DNA of 64,000 bases from Companilactobacillus bobalius (GTDB lineage: Bacteria; Bacillota; Bacilli; Lactobacillales; Lactobacillaceae), in contig NZ_LNUA01000032.1 in the NCBI RefSeq assembly GCF_009764355.1, positions 372,001 to 436,000 on the forward strand, in the 5' to 3' direction. The notes under the pieces were generated by a model. It searched no databases. It saw only the letters and a list, made by a program, of their open reading frames with translations, and was not told the origin of the DNA. This document shows, in pieces, positions 46,736 to 54,948 of the stretch (position 1 is its first letter; each line of letters opens with the position of its first letter). Position numbers and translations under genes: made by a program.

Positions 46736-46954
46736 CGTGTGGTTATATATTAATTTAAATTCTTTGTTAAGAAGTCGTATTTTAAAGCTAATATTTCTTC
46801 AAATACTTAACTTCATATAATACATATTATGTAACCTTGAATATCTAAAAAGTATTCTATTCTCATAATTTTACTAATTTCAGCTATTCTACTCTTTTCC
46901 ATATATATACTGATTTGATCAAATATATCTTTTTAATTGGTTAAATAAAAAAAC

Positions 46955-46996
46955 AAAAACACCTCAATTAATTTATTATAATTGAGGTGTTTTTCG
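46955..46996. terminator. Bidirectional terminator in the 46.7-47.2 kb gap
   Basis: AACACCTCAATT pairs with AATTGAGGTGTT, with an A run before and a T run after. The gap 46682-47245 holds this and the previous terminator but no supported gene. Confidence 0.8.
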
Positions 46997-47245
46997 ATTG
47001 CTATTGTAAAGCCTGTAGGAGTTTTTTAAGTACAAATGTATCAACATAATCATAGAATATGCGTAAGCAACACGTAGATTACGAAAAAATAAAAATTTGC
47101 TACTAACCCAAGGATTTCAACATTTATGTGATGAGTAACATATATTAACAAATTGTATTTTGAATTGTAATTTAAACCTATACTCCGACAAATTATGATA
47201 TATATGTTCCTGTTCACATATCTAACATATATATCATGTAATGCT

Positions 47246-48634
47246 TTATTTCCTTACTAAATATTTCTTCTTTGTTGGAAATGAAAACATAACTGGTAAT
47301 AACAATATTAAAACAGGAATCCAAATATTATATATCGATAGATATGCATGATTAAGTTTAGTTAGATTTATAATCCTTAAAACCTTTAGATTTGAACTCA
47401 TCATTGATAAAAATACGGATACGCCTAAAACCGAGCCTATTTGTCTTACCACACTAATGACACTTTGTGACGATGTAAGTAATGATCCGCTGAAATTAGA
47501 AGCGGCCAATACATTTATTGGACCTGTAATTACCCCAAAACCAATACCTAGTATAAGTAATGCCATAGAAAGCCAAGTAGAGTTCGTTGCTCCATTCATT
47601 ACAATCAAAATGTACGACAACAATATACTAATCATACCGACAAGAACTAATAATCTTGGTCCTAATTTATTGATGACTAGACTGCCTAATCCTCCGAATA
47701 CAAATACAGTCGAAGACATTGGCAATAAAATTAATGCTGCTTCCAACTCTGTTTTGTGATCCACATTTGTTAAAAAGCTTGGAATGACGACCACGACTCC
47801 TATATAAAAAAATTGTGCTAGTAAAGCGACAATTGCAGATGCAGAAAAATCCTTAACTTTGAATAAATTTAGATCTATCATCGGATGCTTTACAGTTCTT
47901 TCTACAAATATAAAAAGACTTATTAAAACTATGCTAATTAGAAAGCACATGATGGTTTTAGGATCTTGAATTCCCCAATCCTTTAGTTTAATCAAATTAA
48001 GTGTTAGAAAGTATAAACTCAACATTGAGATGAGACTACCTACCCAATCGATTTTTTCTTTCAATTTTATATCCTTGTTAAAGTTTAAAGAAATACCAGA
48101 TAAAAATATTCCAATGATAACAATTGGAATATTCATTAAAAAAATCCAATGCCAACCAAAGAAATCAGTGATGACTCCGCCTAACGTTGGCCCTATTGCA
48201 GCAGCCCCTCCTTGAGTCAATCCTAAGATAGCAACTATTTTGATACGATCCTTTATATTCCAAGTAGATAAACCTATAGCATTACCTAATGGAAGTAAGA
48301 TTGAAGCTCCTAAGCTAGAAAAGATTCGTCCGATTATCAAATATACAAATGTGGTAGCAAAACCTGAAAATAAACTGCCTAGTCCAAATAGAACTAATCC
48401 GACAATATAGGTTTTGTTCTTTCCAAAAGTATCACCAAATTTGCTTAAAGGAATTGTACATGTAGCAAATATAATCGTATAAATATTTAAGGCCCAAGAA
48501 AGCCGATTGTAATCAACTTCAATTCCCTTTTGTATGGCTGGTAATGCTATATTCATGATCGTTGTATCGAGCATAACAAGAAATATTCCTAATGCCATTG
48601 CTATTGTTATGTTTATTTTTCTATTCAAAATCAT
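47246..48634 (-). CDS. DHA2 family MFS multidrug transporter
   Basis: This 462-residue transporter has about 14 hydrophobic segments, as in the EmrB/QacA (DHA2) family of proton-driven drug exporters. The first segment contains the family motif LDTTIMNIALPAIQ, and GPTLGGVITDFFGWHWIFLMNIP is motif C with its neighbours. It is divergent from a TetR gene and both share an intergenic region with two matching operators. The substrate cannot be predicted. Confidence 0.93.
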   Translation of the reverse strand: MILNRKINITIAMALGIFLVMLDTTIMNIALPAIQKGIEVDYNRLSWALNIYTIIFATCTIPLSKFGDTFGKNKTYIVGLVLFGLGSLFSGFATTFVYLIIGRIFSSLGASILLPLGNAIGLSTWNIKDRIKIVAILGLTQGGAAAIGPTLGGVITDFFGWHWIFLMNIPIVIIGIFLSGISLNFNKDIKLKEKIDWVGSLISMLSLYFLTLNLIKLKDWGIQDPKTIMCFLISIVLISLFIFVERTVKHPMIDLNLFKVKDFSASAIVALLAQFFYIGVVVVIPSFLTNVDHKTELEAALILLPMSSTVFVFGGLGSLVINKLGPRLLVLVGMISILLSYILIVMNGATNSTWLSMALLILGIGFGVITGPINVLAASNFSGSLLTSSQSVISVVRQIGSVLGVSVFLSMMSSNLKVLRIINLTKLNHAYLSIYNIWIPVLILLLPVMFSFPTKKKYLVRK

Positions 48635-48783
48635 TCCTCCATGGTAAATCTCAGTAATTGTTCTTTTTTTACGAGTTATTACTCACGTTAAATATGTTCA
48701 AAGCACAAAAATGTTGCTAAATAGATTGATTTTCTATGGTCCTGAATAACTTAAGATAGTAAATTTCATATATCACCTCATAT

Positions 48784-48799
48784 ATGAGCAAAAGCTCAT
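48784..48799. promoter_or_regulatory. TetR operator 1 (transporter side)
   Basis: ATGAGC-AAAA-GCTCAT, a perfect palindrome in the 48635-48945 divergent gap. It shares ATGAG-N6-CTCAT with the second site. Confidence 0.75.
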
Positions 48800-48872
48800 C
48801 TTTTGAATAAGAGTATCAAAAAATAAGCTTAAAAACAGTATTTCGTAAGTAATATTAATTAGAATATTTGCA

Positions 48873-48900
48873 ATAAACATGAGCTAAAACTCATGTTTAT
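48873..48900. promoter_or_regulatory. TetR operator 2 (regulator side)
   Basis: ATAAACATGAG and CTCATGTTTAT are perfect 11-bp arms around CTAAAA. The core ATGAG-N6-CTCAT is the same as in operator 1. Confidence 0.8.
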
Positions 48901-48945
48901 GTGATATACTAAATTACTACAAAAAAATATAAATGAAGTGAAGAA

Positions 48946-49572
48946 ATGGATAAAAGAAAAGATACCAGAATCCCTGTTCAAAAAAGAGGTAAAGATAAGA
49001 AGAATCGAATTCTTTTAACAGCAAAGAAATTATTCATAGAAAAAAATTATTTTGAGGTTTCAACGAATGAAATTGCAAAACAAGCTGGGGTCTCAATAGG
49101 AACACTCTACTCATACTTTTCTAGCAAAGATGATATTCTAGCTGAACTCTTGAATGATTATAATAATTCCTTTTTGCCTATTTTGAAGAAAATAAATAAT
49201 CAAGAATCCTTTCAGGCGTTTAAAACCGATACTAAATCTTGGTTATCTTATTTAATAGATCAGTTAATTGAGGCGGAAGATAAAAAGTTTCACTTACAAA
49301 TTGAGATGTTGTCTTTTGTCGTGCCCAAGGTATTCGATCTGCGGAAGAAACATAATGACCAAATTACGGATTTGATCTATGAGTATTTTTTATACTATGC
49401 CAATAACACGGCTGTTCATGAAATTAGACTTTTATCTATTATTATTTTCGATTATATATCTGCTCTAGTTGATGAGTTACTATATAATAAACATTCATCT
49501 TCCGAAAAAGATGACATAAAAAAGTACGGAATTGATAGCATTTATACTATTATCAAGACGCATTTAAATTAG
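48946..49572 (+). CDS. TetR/AcrR family regulator of the DHA2 exporter
   Basis: This 208-residue regulator has a TetR helix-turn-helix near residues 18-65 (NRILLTAKKLFIEKNYFEVSTNEIAKQAGVSIGTLYSYFSSKDDILAEL). The C-terminal domain is helical and poorly conserved. It starts after GAAGTGAAG. Divergence from the MFS exporter and the two palindromes between them indicate that it represses the exporter and itself. Confidence 0.92.
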   Translation: MDKRKDTRIPVQKRGKDKKNRILLTAKKLFIEKNYFEVSTNEIAKQAGVSIGTLYSYFSSKDDILAELLNDYNNSFLPILKKINNQESFQAFKTDTKSWLSYLIDQLIEAEDKKFHLQIEMLSFVVPKVFDLRKKHNDQITDLIYEYFLYYANNTAVHEIRLLSIIIFDYISALVDELLYNKHSSSEKDDIKKYGIDSIYTIIKTHLN

Positions 49573-49676
49573 TATAGAATTTATACACTCTACTCCGCAA
49601 AATCAATTAAATACATGATTCTTTATTAAATCGTATTGAGAAATGAATTGATTTTACTTGAAAATTCATTAAAAAT

Positions 49677-49724
49677 AGAGCTTCAACTAGTGAGGCTCTA
49701 AATACTGAAATTTTCAGAGTATTT
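49677..49724. repeat. Two adjacent hairpins after the TetR gene
   Basis: AGAGCTTCA pairs with TGAGGCTCT (49677-49699), then CTGAAA pairs with TTTCAG inside 49700-49724. Neither has a T run on the + strand. The rest of the 49573-49876 gap is AT-rich. Confidence 0.6.
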
Positions 49725-49767
49725 AATGGACAATGAAATGAGTTTAAAGTTATTTGTATTTGTTCTT

Positions 49768-49813
49768 TTATTTTATTTAACTTGAAAAAGTTATTTTATT
49801 TAACTTGAAAAAG
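49768..49813. repeat. Perfect tandem duplication of 23 bp
   Basis: Two identical copies abut at 49768-49790 and 49791-49813, each ending AACTTGAAAAAG. The second copy provides TTGAAA (49805-49810), 17 bases from TATTAA (49828-49833), a plausible promoter for the small membrane peptide. Confidence 0.85.
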
Positions 49814-49876
49814 TAAGATAATATATTTATTAATAAATGACTTATTGAAAATTTTTTAAGAATGTAGAGGTTTTGT

Positions 49877-50035
49877 ATGACTATACTTTTGGGCATAGGT
49901 TTAATAGTTTTAGCAATTTTTGCTATTGTTGGTAATATTAGTAACTCAAAGCAATTTGGCAGGAAAATCATGTCAGATAAATTAATTTTTTATATATTAA
50001 TGTTGGTTGGTGGCATAGTCTTAATTATCTTCTAA
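49877..50035 (+). CDS. Small two-helix membrane peptide
   Basis: This is a 52-residue peptide with two hydrophobic segments, about residues 3-19 (ILLGIGLIVLAIFAIV) and 36-52 (IFYILMLVGGIVLIIF). A short polar and basic loop with SKQFGRK lies between them. The ATG follows AGAGG, and a strong terminator lies 24 bases after the stop. It resembles no family I know. Small peptides of this kind can be toxins, transporter subunits or stress peptides; none of these can be chosen from the sequence. Confidence 0.65.
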   Translation: MTILLGIGLIVLAIFAIVGNISNSKQFGRKIMSDKLIFYILMLVGGIVLIIF

Positions 50036-50058
50036 TTAATAATTATTAGCAATGAATT

Positions 50059-50106
50059 AAAAGAGCATCAGATTGGAATGAAGAATTCACAATCTGATGC
50101 TCTTTT
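50059..50106. terminator. Bidirectional terminator
   Basis: A perfect 17-bp stem (AAAAGAGCATCAGATTG with its complement at 50090-50106), with an A run before and a T run after. It serves the small membrane peptide (+) and the toxin gene (-). Confidence 0.9.
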
Positions 50107-50443
50107 AAGTCATATTATATTGTTTAATAAACTGGTTTAGTCCTTGAATATCTCTAATGGATAATCTACCAATTCTTTTTATTTTTCCAAGGTATTCTTT
50201 ATTAATGTTTGCTAAGCTGCCTATGTCAATATATGAGGGCTTATTACACCCTGCTTCTTGCCAATCGGCGATTTTATAGTATTGTCGTTTTATTTTTTCT
50301 GACTTGTTTTTGTACTTTGAAGTTATTCTGTATGAAAGTATTTTATTCATTTCATCTTTTAGTACTAAAACGGGCCTTCTTTTACCACCGGGATTATTGT
50401 CAAAAGAAATATATATTGTTATCAGGTCATTCTCATTCATCAT
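50105..50443 (-). CDS. PemK/MazF-type toxin
   Basis: This 112-residue protein resembles PemK/MazF endoribonuclease toxins. The PGGKRRPVLVL stretch near residues 18-28 and the downstream Ser-Tyr-Arg-Ile-Thr core fit the SH3-like fold, although the whole sequence is divergent. Its start overlaps the end of the antitoxin gene by 8 to 11 bases, depending on which of two adjacent ATG codons is used. This implies translational coupling. A terminator follows. Confidence 0.82.
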   Translation of the reverse strand: MMNENDLITIYISFDNNPGGKRRPVLVLKDEMNKILSYRITSKYKNKSEKIKRQYYKIADWQEAGCNKPSYIDIGSLANINKEYLGKIKRIGRLSIRDIQGLNQFIKQYNMT

Positions 50444-50723
50444 CAGATAACCATCTCATTGCTTCATCCTTAGATTTGATTTCTCTTACGGGTAATTTAT
50501 CAACGGTTTTTAATAATTCATTACTAGCTCTTTCTCGATCAGTCAAAGCCAAATTAACAGGATAAGAGTCAGTAGCAACGATTCTTTTGAACAACATTGT
50601 TACTGCTGCCGTGGGTGTCATACCCAGATTATTGAGAACCTCTTCAGCATTATCCTTAAGATTTTGATCGACTTGAATTTGAATTCTGGCCTTCTTGGGA
50701 GTTTCGTGTTGTTTTCCCATCAT
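50433..50723 (-). CDS. RelB/DinJ-family antitoxin
   Basis: This 96-residue protein has the RelB/DinJ ribbon-helix-helix N-terminus (ARIQIQVDQNLKDNAEEVLNNLGMTPTAAVTMLFKRI) and a short acidic C-terminus that would wrap the toxin. I place the start at the ATG at 50723, with AAAGGCGG ten bases upstream; the frame opens at 50759. It precedes the PemK-type toxin. RelB-type antitoxins are usually paired with RelE/YafQ toxins, so this is a mixed pairing. Confidence 0.85.
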   Translation of the reverse strand: MMGKQHETPKKARIQIQVDQNLKDNAEEVLNNLGMTPTAAVTMLFKRIVATDSYPVNLALTDRERASNELLKTVDKLPVREIKSKDEAMRWLSDDE

Positions 50724-50752
50724 AGTATAATTACCGCCTTTTATAAAATTAA

Positions 50753-50800
50753 TACTCAATTAGTAGCTATTTATACTCATATTATAGTATGTATTACTCA
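50753..50800. promoter_or_regulatory. Three direct repeats at 21-bp spacing (antitoxin operator)
   Basis: TACTCA occurs at 50753-50758, 50774-50779 and 50795-50800, exactly 21 bp apart. The repeats span the promoter of the toxin-antitoxin operon and all lie on the same face of the DNA. Confidence 0.75.
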
Positions 50801-50810
50801 TTTTGTACAA
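50781..50810 (-). promoter_or_regulatory. Promoter of the toxin-antitoxin operon
   Basis: On the minus strand TTGTAC (50810-50805), an 18-base spacer and TATAAT (50786-50781). Confidence 0.75.
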
Positions 50811-51039
50811 ATTTTAAGTAATGTTTCCCAAGATTTACAATATAAATCCGGCATTAAAGTGCTTAAACTAAAATAGTATAGTCATTATGTTGCCCTCCTT
50901 ACTTTTAGTTAAATTCGAAACCTGCTTCTACATGTACAAAATGAATTTTTTTAAAAACTTTCAAATATAGTTTCCAGAATCAACAGTTGAATATATCAAC
51001 TAATTATTCCATACTAACTTTGTAAAGGATGGTATTTTT

Positions 51040-52317
51040 ATGGATAAAGATATTGAAAGAATTAGAGATTTCAATCGCTTCTATGCTAATTACTTTAATC
51101 GTTTTGAAAAGGAATTATATCAAGGTTTTCCTTCAATGAATGAAGCTCGAGTTATGGCTTTTTTACACTTCCATCAGTCTAGTACAGCTACCGATATTCA
51201 AAATGAACTGGTTTTTGATAAAGGTCAGCTAAGTAAGATGTTGACAAAGCTGGAGAAAAAAGGCATTTTGAAGCGCACTCTCAATCCTGAAGACAGACGA
51301 CATTATCTTTTGGATTTAACTGATTCTGGTGAAGAGTTACATAAAGAACTTGCTGACAAAGCGAGAGCTTACTTAAAGGATGCTTTTAAGGATTATAATC
51401 CTTCTGTTTTAAAAATTATTGCTGATGACGTATCTGAAACACAGACGCTTTTTCAACAAACAGAAAATATTAAGATTCGTCGTGGTAATATGACTGATTT
51501 GGGTTTTATTGCTGATTTACATAGTCGAATTTATTCTACCGAAATACCGTTCAATCCAATTTTTCATAAGTATGTCTTACAAGCTTTAGCTGAATTGACG
51601 GATGACATATCAAAAAGTCTTATCTGGATTGCTCAGTTAGGCAATCGAAGAGTTGGAACGGTTTCTCTAGTGCTAGATACAACTGGAAAATATCAATTAC
51701 GTTGGTTCGCGGTTGATCCTGACTATCAGGGTTTGGGGATTGGAACCAAATTGCTGGACACCTTAATGGATCAAGTTAAATTGGATAGTATTGATGAAGT
51801 CTATCTTTGGACAGTTGATGAGCTCGTGGGTGCGCGGAATCTATACAGAAAATTCAAATTTGATTTGAGTGAATCGAAAGTAAATAATGATTGGTCCGAT
51901 CACCCTATTCATGAAGAAAAATGGTTATACCTGAAGGAGAATGAAATTATGGCTGATGAAAAGACAGAATTAATGCGTTTAATCGATACTGCTTACAATA
52001 ATGTTCAAGATAATAAATATGAAGGGTTTAGAAAAGAATTATTGAAGTATTATACGGCTTTAAACAATGATGAGGATTATATTAAGATAATGCTCGGTTT
52101 AAGGTCAGCATTATTACAAGCTGATTTAACTTTAAATCTTAAGCAACGTATTTCAGGGTTGCCAAGTGAATATAGCGATATATTTAAATTCATTGAACCA
52201 CAACTAAAGAAAGTCGATTCAAAAACTATAGATAAATATTCTCGTTATGGATTTGTTCCTCTTAAGTTAGGTAGTACGGTCAAGTATTTCCAAACTGTAA
52301 ATAAAAATATACTTTGA
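51040..52317 (+). CDS. MarR-GNAT regulator fused to a C-terminal helical domain
   Basis: This is a 425-residue protein of three parts. Residues 1-145 form a MarR winged helix (DIQNELVFDKGQLSKMLTKLEKKG, then LNPEDRRHYLLDLT). Residues 148-300 are a GNAT acetyltransferase with the acetyl-CoA loop QGLGIG. Residues 304-425 are a predicted helical domain beginning MADEKTELMRLIDTAYNN. AAGGAG lies at 51934-51939, ten bases before the in-frame ATG at 51949. That is the arrangement of a second gene's start. So the third part looks like a former separate gene, or is still also translated alone. It resembles helical bacteriocin-immunity proteins in size and pattern, but only weakly. Confidence 0.82.
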   Translation: MDKDIERIRDFNRFYANYFNRFEKELYQGFPSMNEARVMAFLHFHQSSTATDIQNELVFDKGQLSKMLTKLEKKGILKRTLNPEDRRHYLLDLTDSGEELHKELADKARAYLKDAFKDYNPSVLKIIADDVSETQTLFQQTENIKIRRGNMTDLGFIADLHSRIYSTEIPFNPIFHKYVLQALAELTDDISKSLIWIAQLGNRRVGTVSLVLDTTGKYQLRWFAVDPDYQGLGIGTKLLDTLMDQVKLDSIDEVYLWTVDELVGARNLYRKFKFDLSESKVNNDWSDHPIHEEKWLYLKENEIMADEKTELMRLIDTAYNNVQDNKYEGFRKELLKYYTALNNDEDYIKIMLGLRSALLQADLTLNLKQRISGLPSEYSDIFKFIEPQLKKVDSKTIDKYSRYGFVPLKLGSTVKYFQTVNKNIL

Positions 52318-52442
52318 AATGGATACTTAAGAATTGAAGTCGGTTTAATTAATATGTCTAATTACATAAATATAGTCAGGCATAACTGTGTGTATTTGTT
52401 TTCCTATTTCATTTAATGTTAGTAAATTATTTGAGTTGTTAA

Positions 52443-52505
52443 TTCAATTGTTATTATAAAAAAGATTCCATTTGGTATGCGCAAAGCTATTGAGTTTATT
52501 TATCA
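52443..52505 (-). mobile_element. IS200/IS605-type tnpA N-terminal fragment
   Basis: On the minus strand an ATG with AAAGGAGA upstream starts MINKLNSFAHTKWN, the typical N-terminus of IS200-family TnpA (consensus LAHTKWNCKYH). The match ends after KWN and a stop follows six codons later. It is therefore a 20-codon remnant. The gap 52318-52707 holds this and the small frame at 52565-52711 and is otherwise AT-rich. Confidence 0.65.
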
Positions 52506-52564
52506 TAATAAGCGTCTCCTTTAGTTTTTGAAGTGTTTGACTTCAGTACTTACATATCCTATAA

Positions 52565-52711
52565 CTAACGAAAATGATTTTGTATAATGAAGTAACGACT
52601 ACCCACACAGCAGGTGATTTTTTGTTTCACACGCTTTAGTGTACTCAACTGGTCCTTTAAAGGCATAGCCAAGAATGCTTTTCGCATAAGTTCAACAGAT
52701 TGTTTTCTCAT
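52565..52711 (-). CDS. Small frame coupled to the LanKC stop (48 aa)
   Basis: The ATG overlaps the LanKC stop in an ATGA arrangement, which often marks translational coupling. The peptide has 48 residues, is basic (starting MRKQSVELMRKAFLAMPLKD) and contains an adjacent Cys pair. No ribosome binding site is separate from the LanKC end. It may be the start of a gene cut by the IS200 event just downstream, or a chance frame. I cannot assign a function. Confidence 0.35.
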   Translation of the reverse strand: MRKQSVELMRKAFLAMPLKDQLSTLKRVKQKITCCVGSRYFIIQNHFR

Positions 52712-54768
52712 AATCCGTATTTTTCTAATTTGAAAAAAACATTGATAATTTTGAAAAGATCTATTGGACCGTGATTTTTATCTGTAAATAATTTATTTGA
52801 ATAAAAATCTATACAATAAAATTTACCATTTTTTATAATAAGATATTGAATTGAATTAAAAAGTTGTTTCTCAATGGTCTTTAACTTCTTTTTATCGTCC
52901 AACTTATTACTTTTAATAAAAATGAGCAAGTTTGTTAATGCGAGTCCACCCATACCATTCCAAATAGCATTTGATTTTGAATAGTCAGAGTTAATTGTAT
53001 CTACAAATTCATCAATAATTTCTTGATAACAATTGAAATGACAAATTGCAAATAAGAAACCACTAACGCCATCAAAAAGGTATGGGGATATTTTTAAATA
53101 ATCAGAGTATGATAATAGATTTGTTTTCCCCTGGAAGCTAACTTTTCTGTCTAAAATTTCCCTTATTAATCGATTTTTACAAGCTATTAGTTTTTTATCT
53201 TCTGGGAATTCACTAATTAACAACAAATAACCTGATATACCATTTAAACCGATACTTAAATCGCCTAGTGATTCATTTTTAATATACTCAATCAAAGTTC
53301 TTTCAGAAATATTATTCATTAATTTGAATAATAAAACTTGATTGGATCCAAGAAGAATTTTTTCATTCTTTATCGAATTATATACGATATCTTCTAAAGC
53401 TTTTTCTGGGTTATAATCCGCTGTATCATTTTTTAGTGTGTTTATGGCATCATCTAATAAAAGGATACTTTTATTTATAGTTGGGTTCTTAGATGTCATA
53501 ATGTATACCAAAAAGGTCAATACTTGAGGATTGATTCTCATTTCAAAGCATCTTTCTAACATCATATAAAGAGCTTTATAAATATCATCGGTTGATGATG
53601 CGAGAAAATTGAAATCACCAAATAAATACATGAATAGTAGTCCAGCTCGTCGAATATCTTTTAACGCATTGCTGTCTTTTTCAAATGAAGTTAACCAATA
53701 TATTGGAACCTTAGAGTAATCTTTACTTGGAATTCGTTTCAAAGAATCAAGATCTAATAGGTATGTATTTTTTTCGTCCCATCCAATGTTCTTATCGGAG
53801 ATATCAATATTTTCGTACCCTAATAGATGAACTCTTTTTATATTGACTAGTAATGAGCGTTCGATTGCTAATATATTTATTAATGCCTTACTTTTATTTT
53901 CAGCAACAGATGGCCCTTTATTTGCTTGAAACCCTGATAATGAGCCATTAGTTTTATTTTTATAAATGAAAAATAAGGAAAACTTTTCTTCAATTCTTTC
54001 TATCGGAATTGGACCATTTAAAAATCCCTTCTTTCTTAAAAGTATTGATAATTGATATTCGTTCTCGCGATTTCTTAATTTTCCTTGATTATCAATATAT
54101 TTTCGAGCCTGTTTGACAACAACTTGTTCATTATTAAATCGTGATTTACCAATATAGACATTTCCATAATTCGATTTCTTAATAATTCCATTAAGCAGAT
54201 ATTTTTTTAATAATCTCCCACCTTCAAAATATGCCGAATCCTGAAATGGATCCTTGATCCAACTTGGCAAATGAAAATATGGCTTTCTGTCATCAATGAA
54301 TTCTTCACCGTCTGGACCAAATATTATATTTCCATCCTTTGTGTTTAGTTTAATTTGTCCATAACGATAAAAAACATTTTTAGACGATTTGTACGAGCAA
54401 TCTGTCAATATTTGTGGGCCTGCATATTTTTTTAATTTGTTATCTAAAAACTCCAAAAGAAATTTAGATTCATTTAAATTTTTCGGATAGATTGTAATTA
54501 GTTTTCCTAGTTGTGCTTCAGGGATGCGATCACTTAGGAACAATTGTACATTCTTAAACTCGTTAATAAATTTAAAATTAATTTTCCTATTAACGAGTTC
54601 AGGTATAACTATTTTTAATATATCAGGATACTCTTTTATGTTGCTAGAAATATGAATTTTCCAAAAATCATCCCTTATGTTTTGTTCTTTAAAACTTACA
54701 TAAGTAAAAAATTGGGAACTATACATGTTGTAATTTACTAATTTCTTAGGTGAGTAAAAATGTTTCAT
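52708..54768 (-). CDS. lanKC: Class III lanthipeptide synthetase (LanKC)
   Basis: LanKC enzymes phosphorylate Ser/Thr of a precursor peptide, eliminate the phosphate and close thioether rings. Residues 1-185 match the LanKC N-terminal lyase region (FWKIHISSN, ILKIVIPELVNRKINFKF, KLITIYPKN, GPQILTD, RYGQI). A kinase domain follows: glycine loop KKSNYGNVYIGKS, Lys219, IDISDKNIGW (Asp322, Asn327) and LLDLDSL (Asp339). The C-terminal part has cyclase-type GxxG repeats at 507-513, 566-570 and 604-608, with no zinc Cys/His set, as in class III. At 686 residues it is shorter than the roughly 850 usual, mainly at the cyclase end. Confidence 0.85.
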   Translation of the reverse strand: MKHFYSPKKLVNYNMYSSQFFTYVSFKEQNIRDDFWKIHISSNIKEYPDILKIVIPELVNRKINFKFINEFKNVQLFLSDRIPEAQLGKLITIYPKNLNESKFLLEFLDNKLKKYAGPQILTDCSYKSSKNVFYRYGQIKLNTKDGNIIFGPDGEEFIDDRKPYFHLPSWIKDPFQDSAYFEGGRLLKKYLLNGIIKKSNYGNVYIGKSRFNNEQVVVKQARKYIDNQGKLRNRENEYQLSILLRKKGFLNGPIPIERIEEKFSLFFIYKNKTNGSLSGFQANKGPSVAENKSKALINILAIERSLLVNIKRVHLLGYENIDISDKNIGWDEKNTYLLDLDSLKRIPSKDYSKVPIYWLTSFEKDSNALKDIRRAGLLFMYLFGDFNFLASSTDDIYKALYMMLERCFEMRINPQVLTFLVYIMTSKNPTINKSILLLDDAINTLKNDTADYNPEKALEDIVYNSIKNEKILLGSNQVLLFKLMNNISERTLIEYIKNESLGDLSIGLNGISGYLLLISEFPEDKKLIACKNRLIREILDRKVSFQGKTNLLSYSDYLKISPYLFDGVSGFLFAICHFNCYQEIIDEFVDTINSDYSKSNAIWNGMGGLALTNLLIFIKSNKLDDKKKLKTIEKQLFNSIQYLIIKNGKFYCIDFYSNKLFTDKNHGPIDLFKIINVFFKLEKYGL

Positions 54769-54841
54769 GGCTTGATTCTCCCTTGCTTTTTACCCAGATA
54801 ATATCTTGAATAAATTCTTTTATAAAGTAAAATGCTTTATT

Positions 54842-54919
54842 ATTTGATTACACTGATTATAATCAGTATTAAATAATCAAATGGAAGATATTTTCTATTA
54901 TTTTTGTTTGATTATTTAA
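54842..54919. promoter_or_regulatory. Nested inverted repeats between LanKC and precursor
   Basis: ACTGATTATAATCAGT (54852-54867) is a perfect 16-bp palindrome about 83 bases from both start codons. It contains TATAAT on each strand. TTTGATTA at 54843 and 54907 and its complement TAATCAAA at 54874 surround it. TTAAATAATCAAA (54869-54881) pairs exactly with 54907-54919. Confidence 0.7.
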
Positions 54920-54948
54920 CTTATTAAAGAATTAGGAGATACTTAAAG

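Noticed and set aside
49777..49971. 64-codon minus-strand frame
   Set aside because: Antisense to the small membrane peptide and crossing the tandem repeat; no ribosome binding site.
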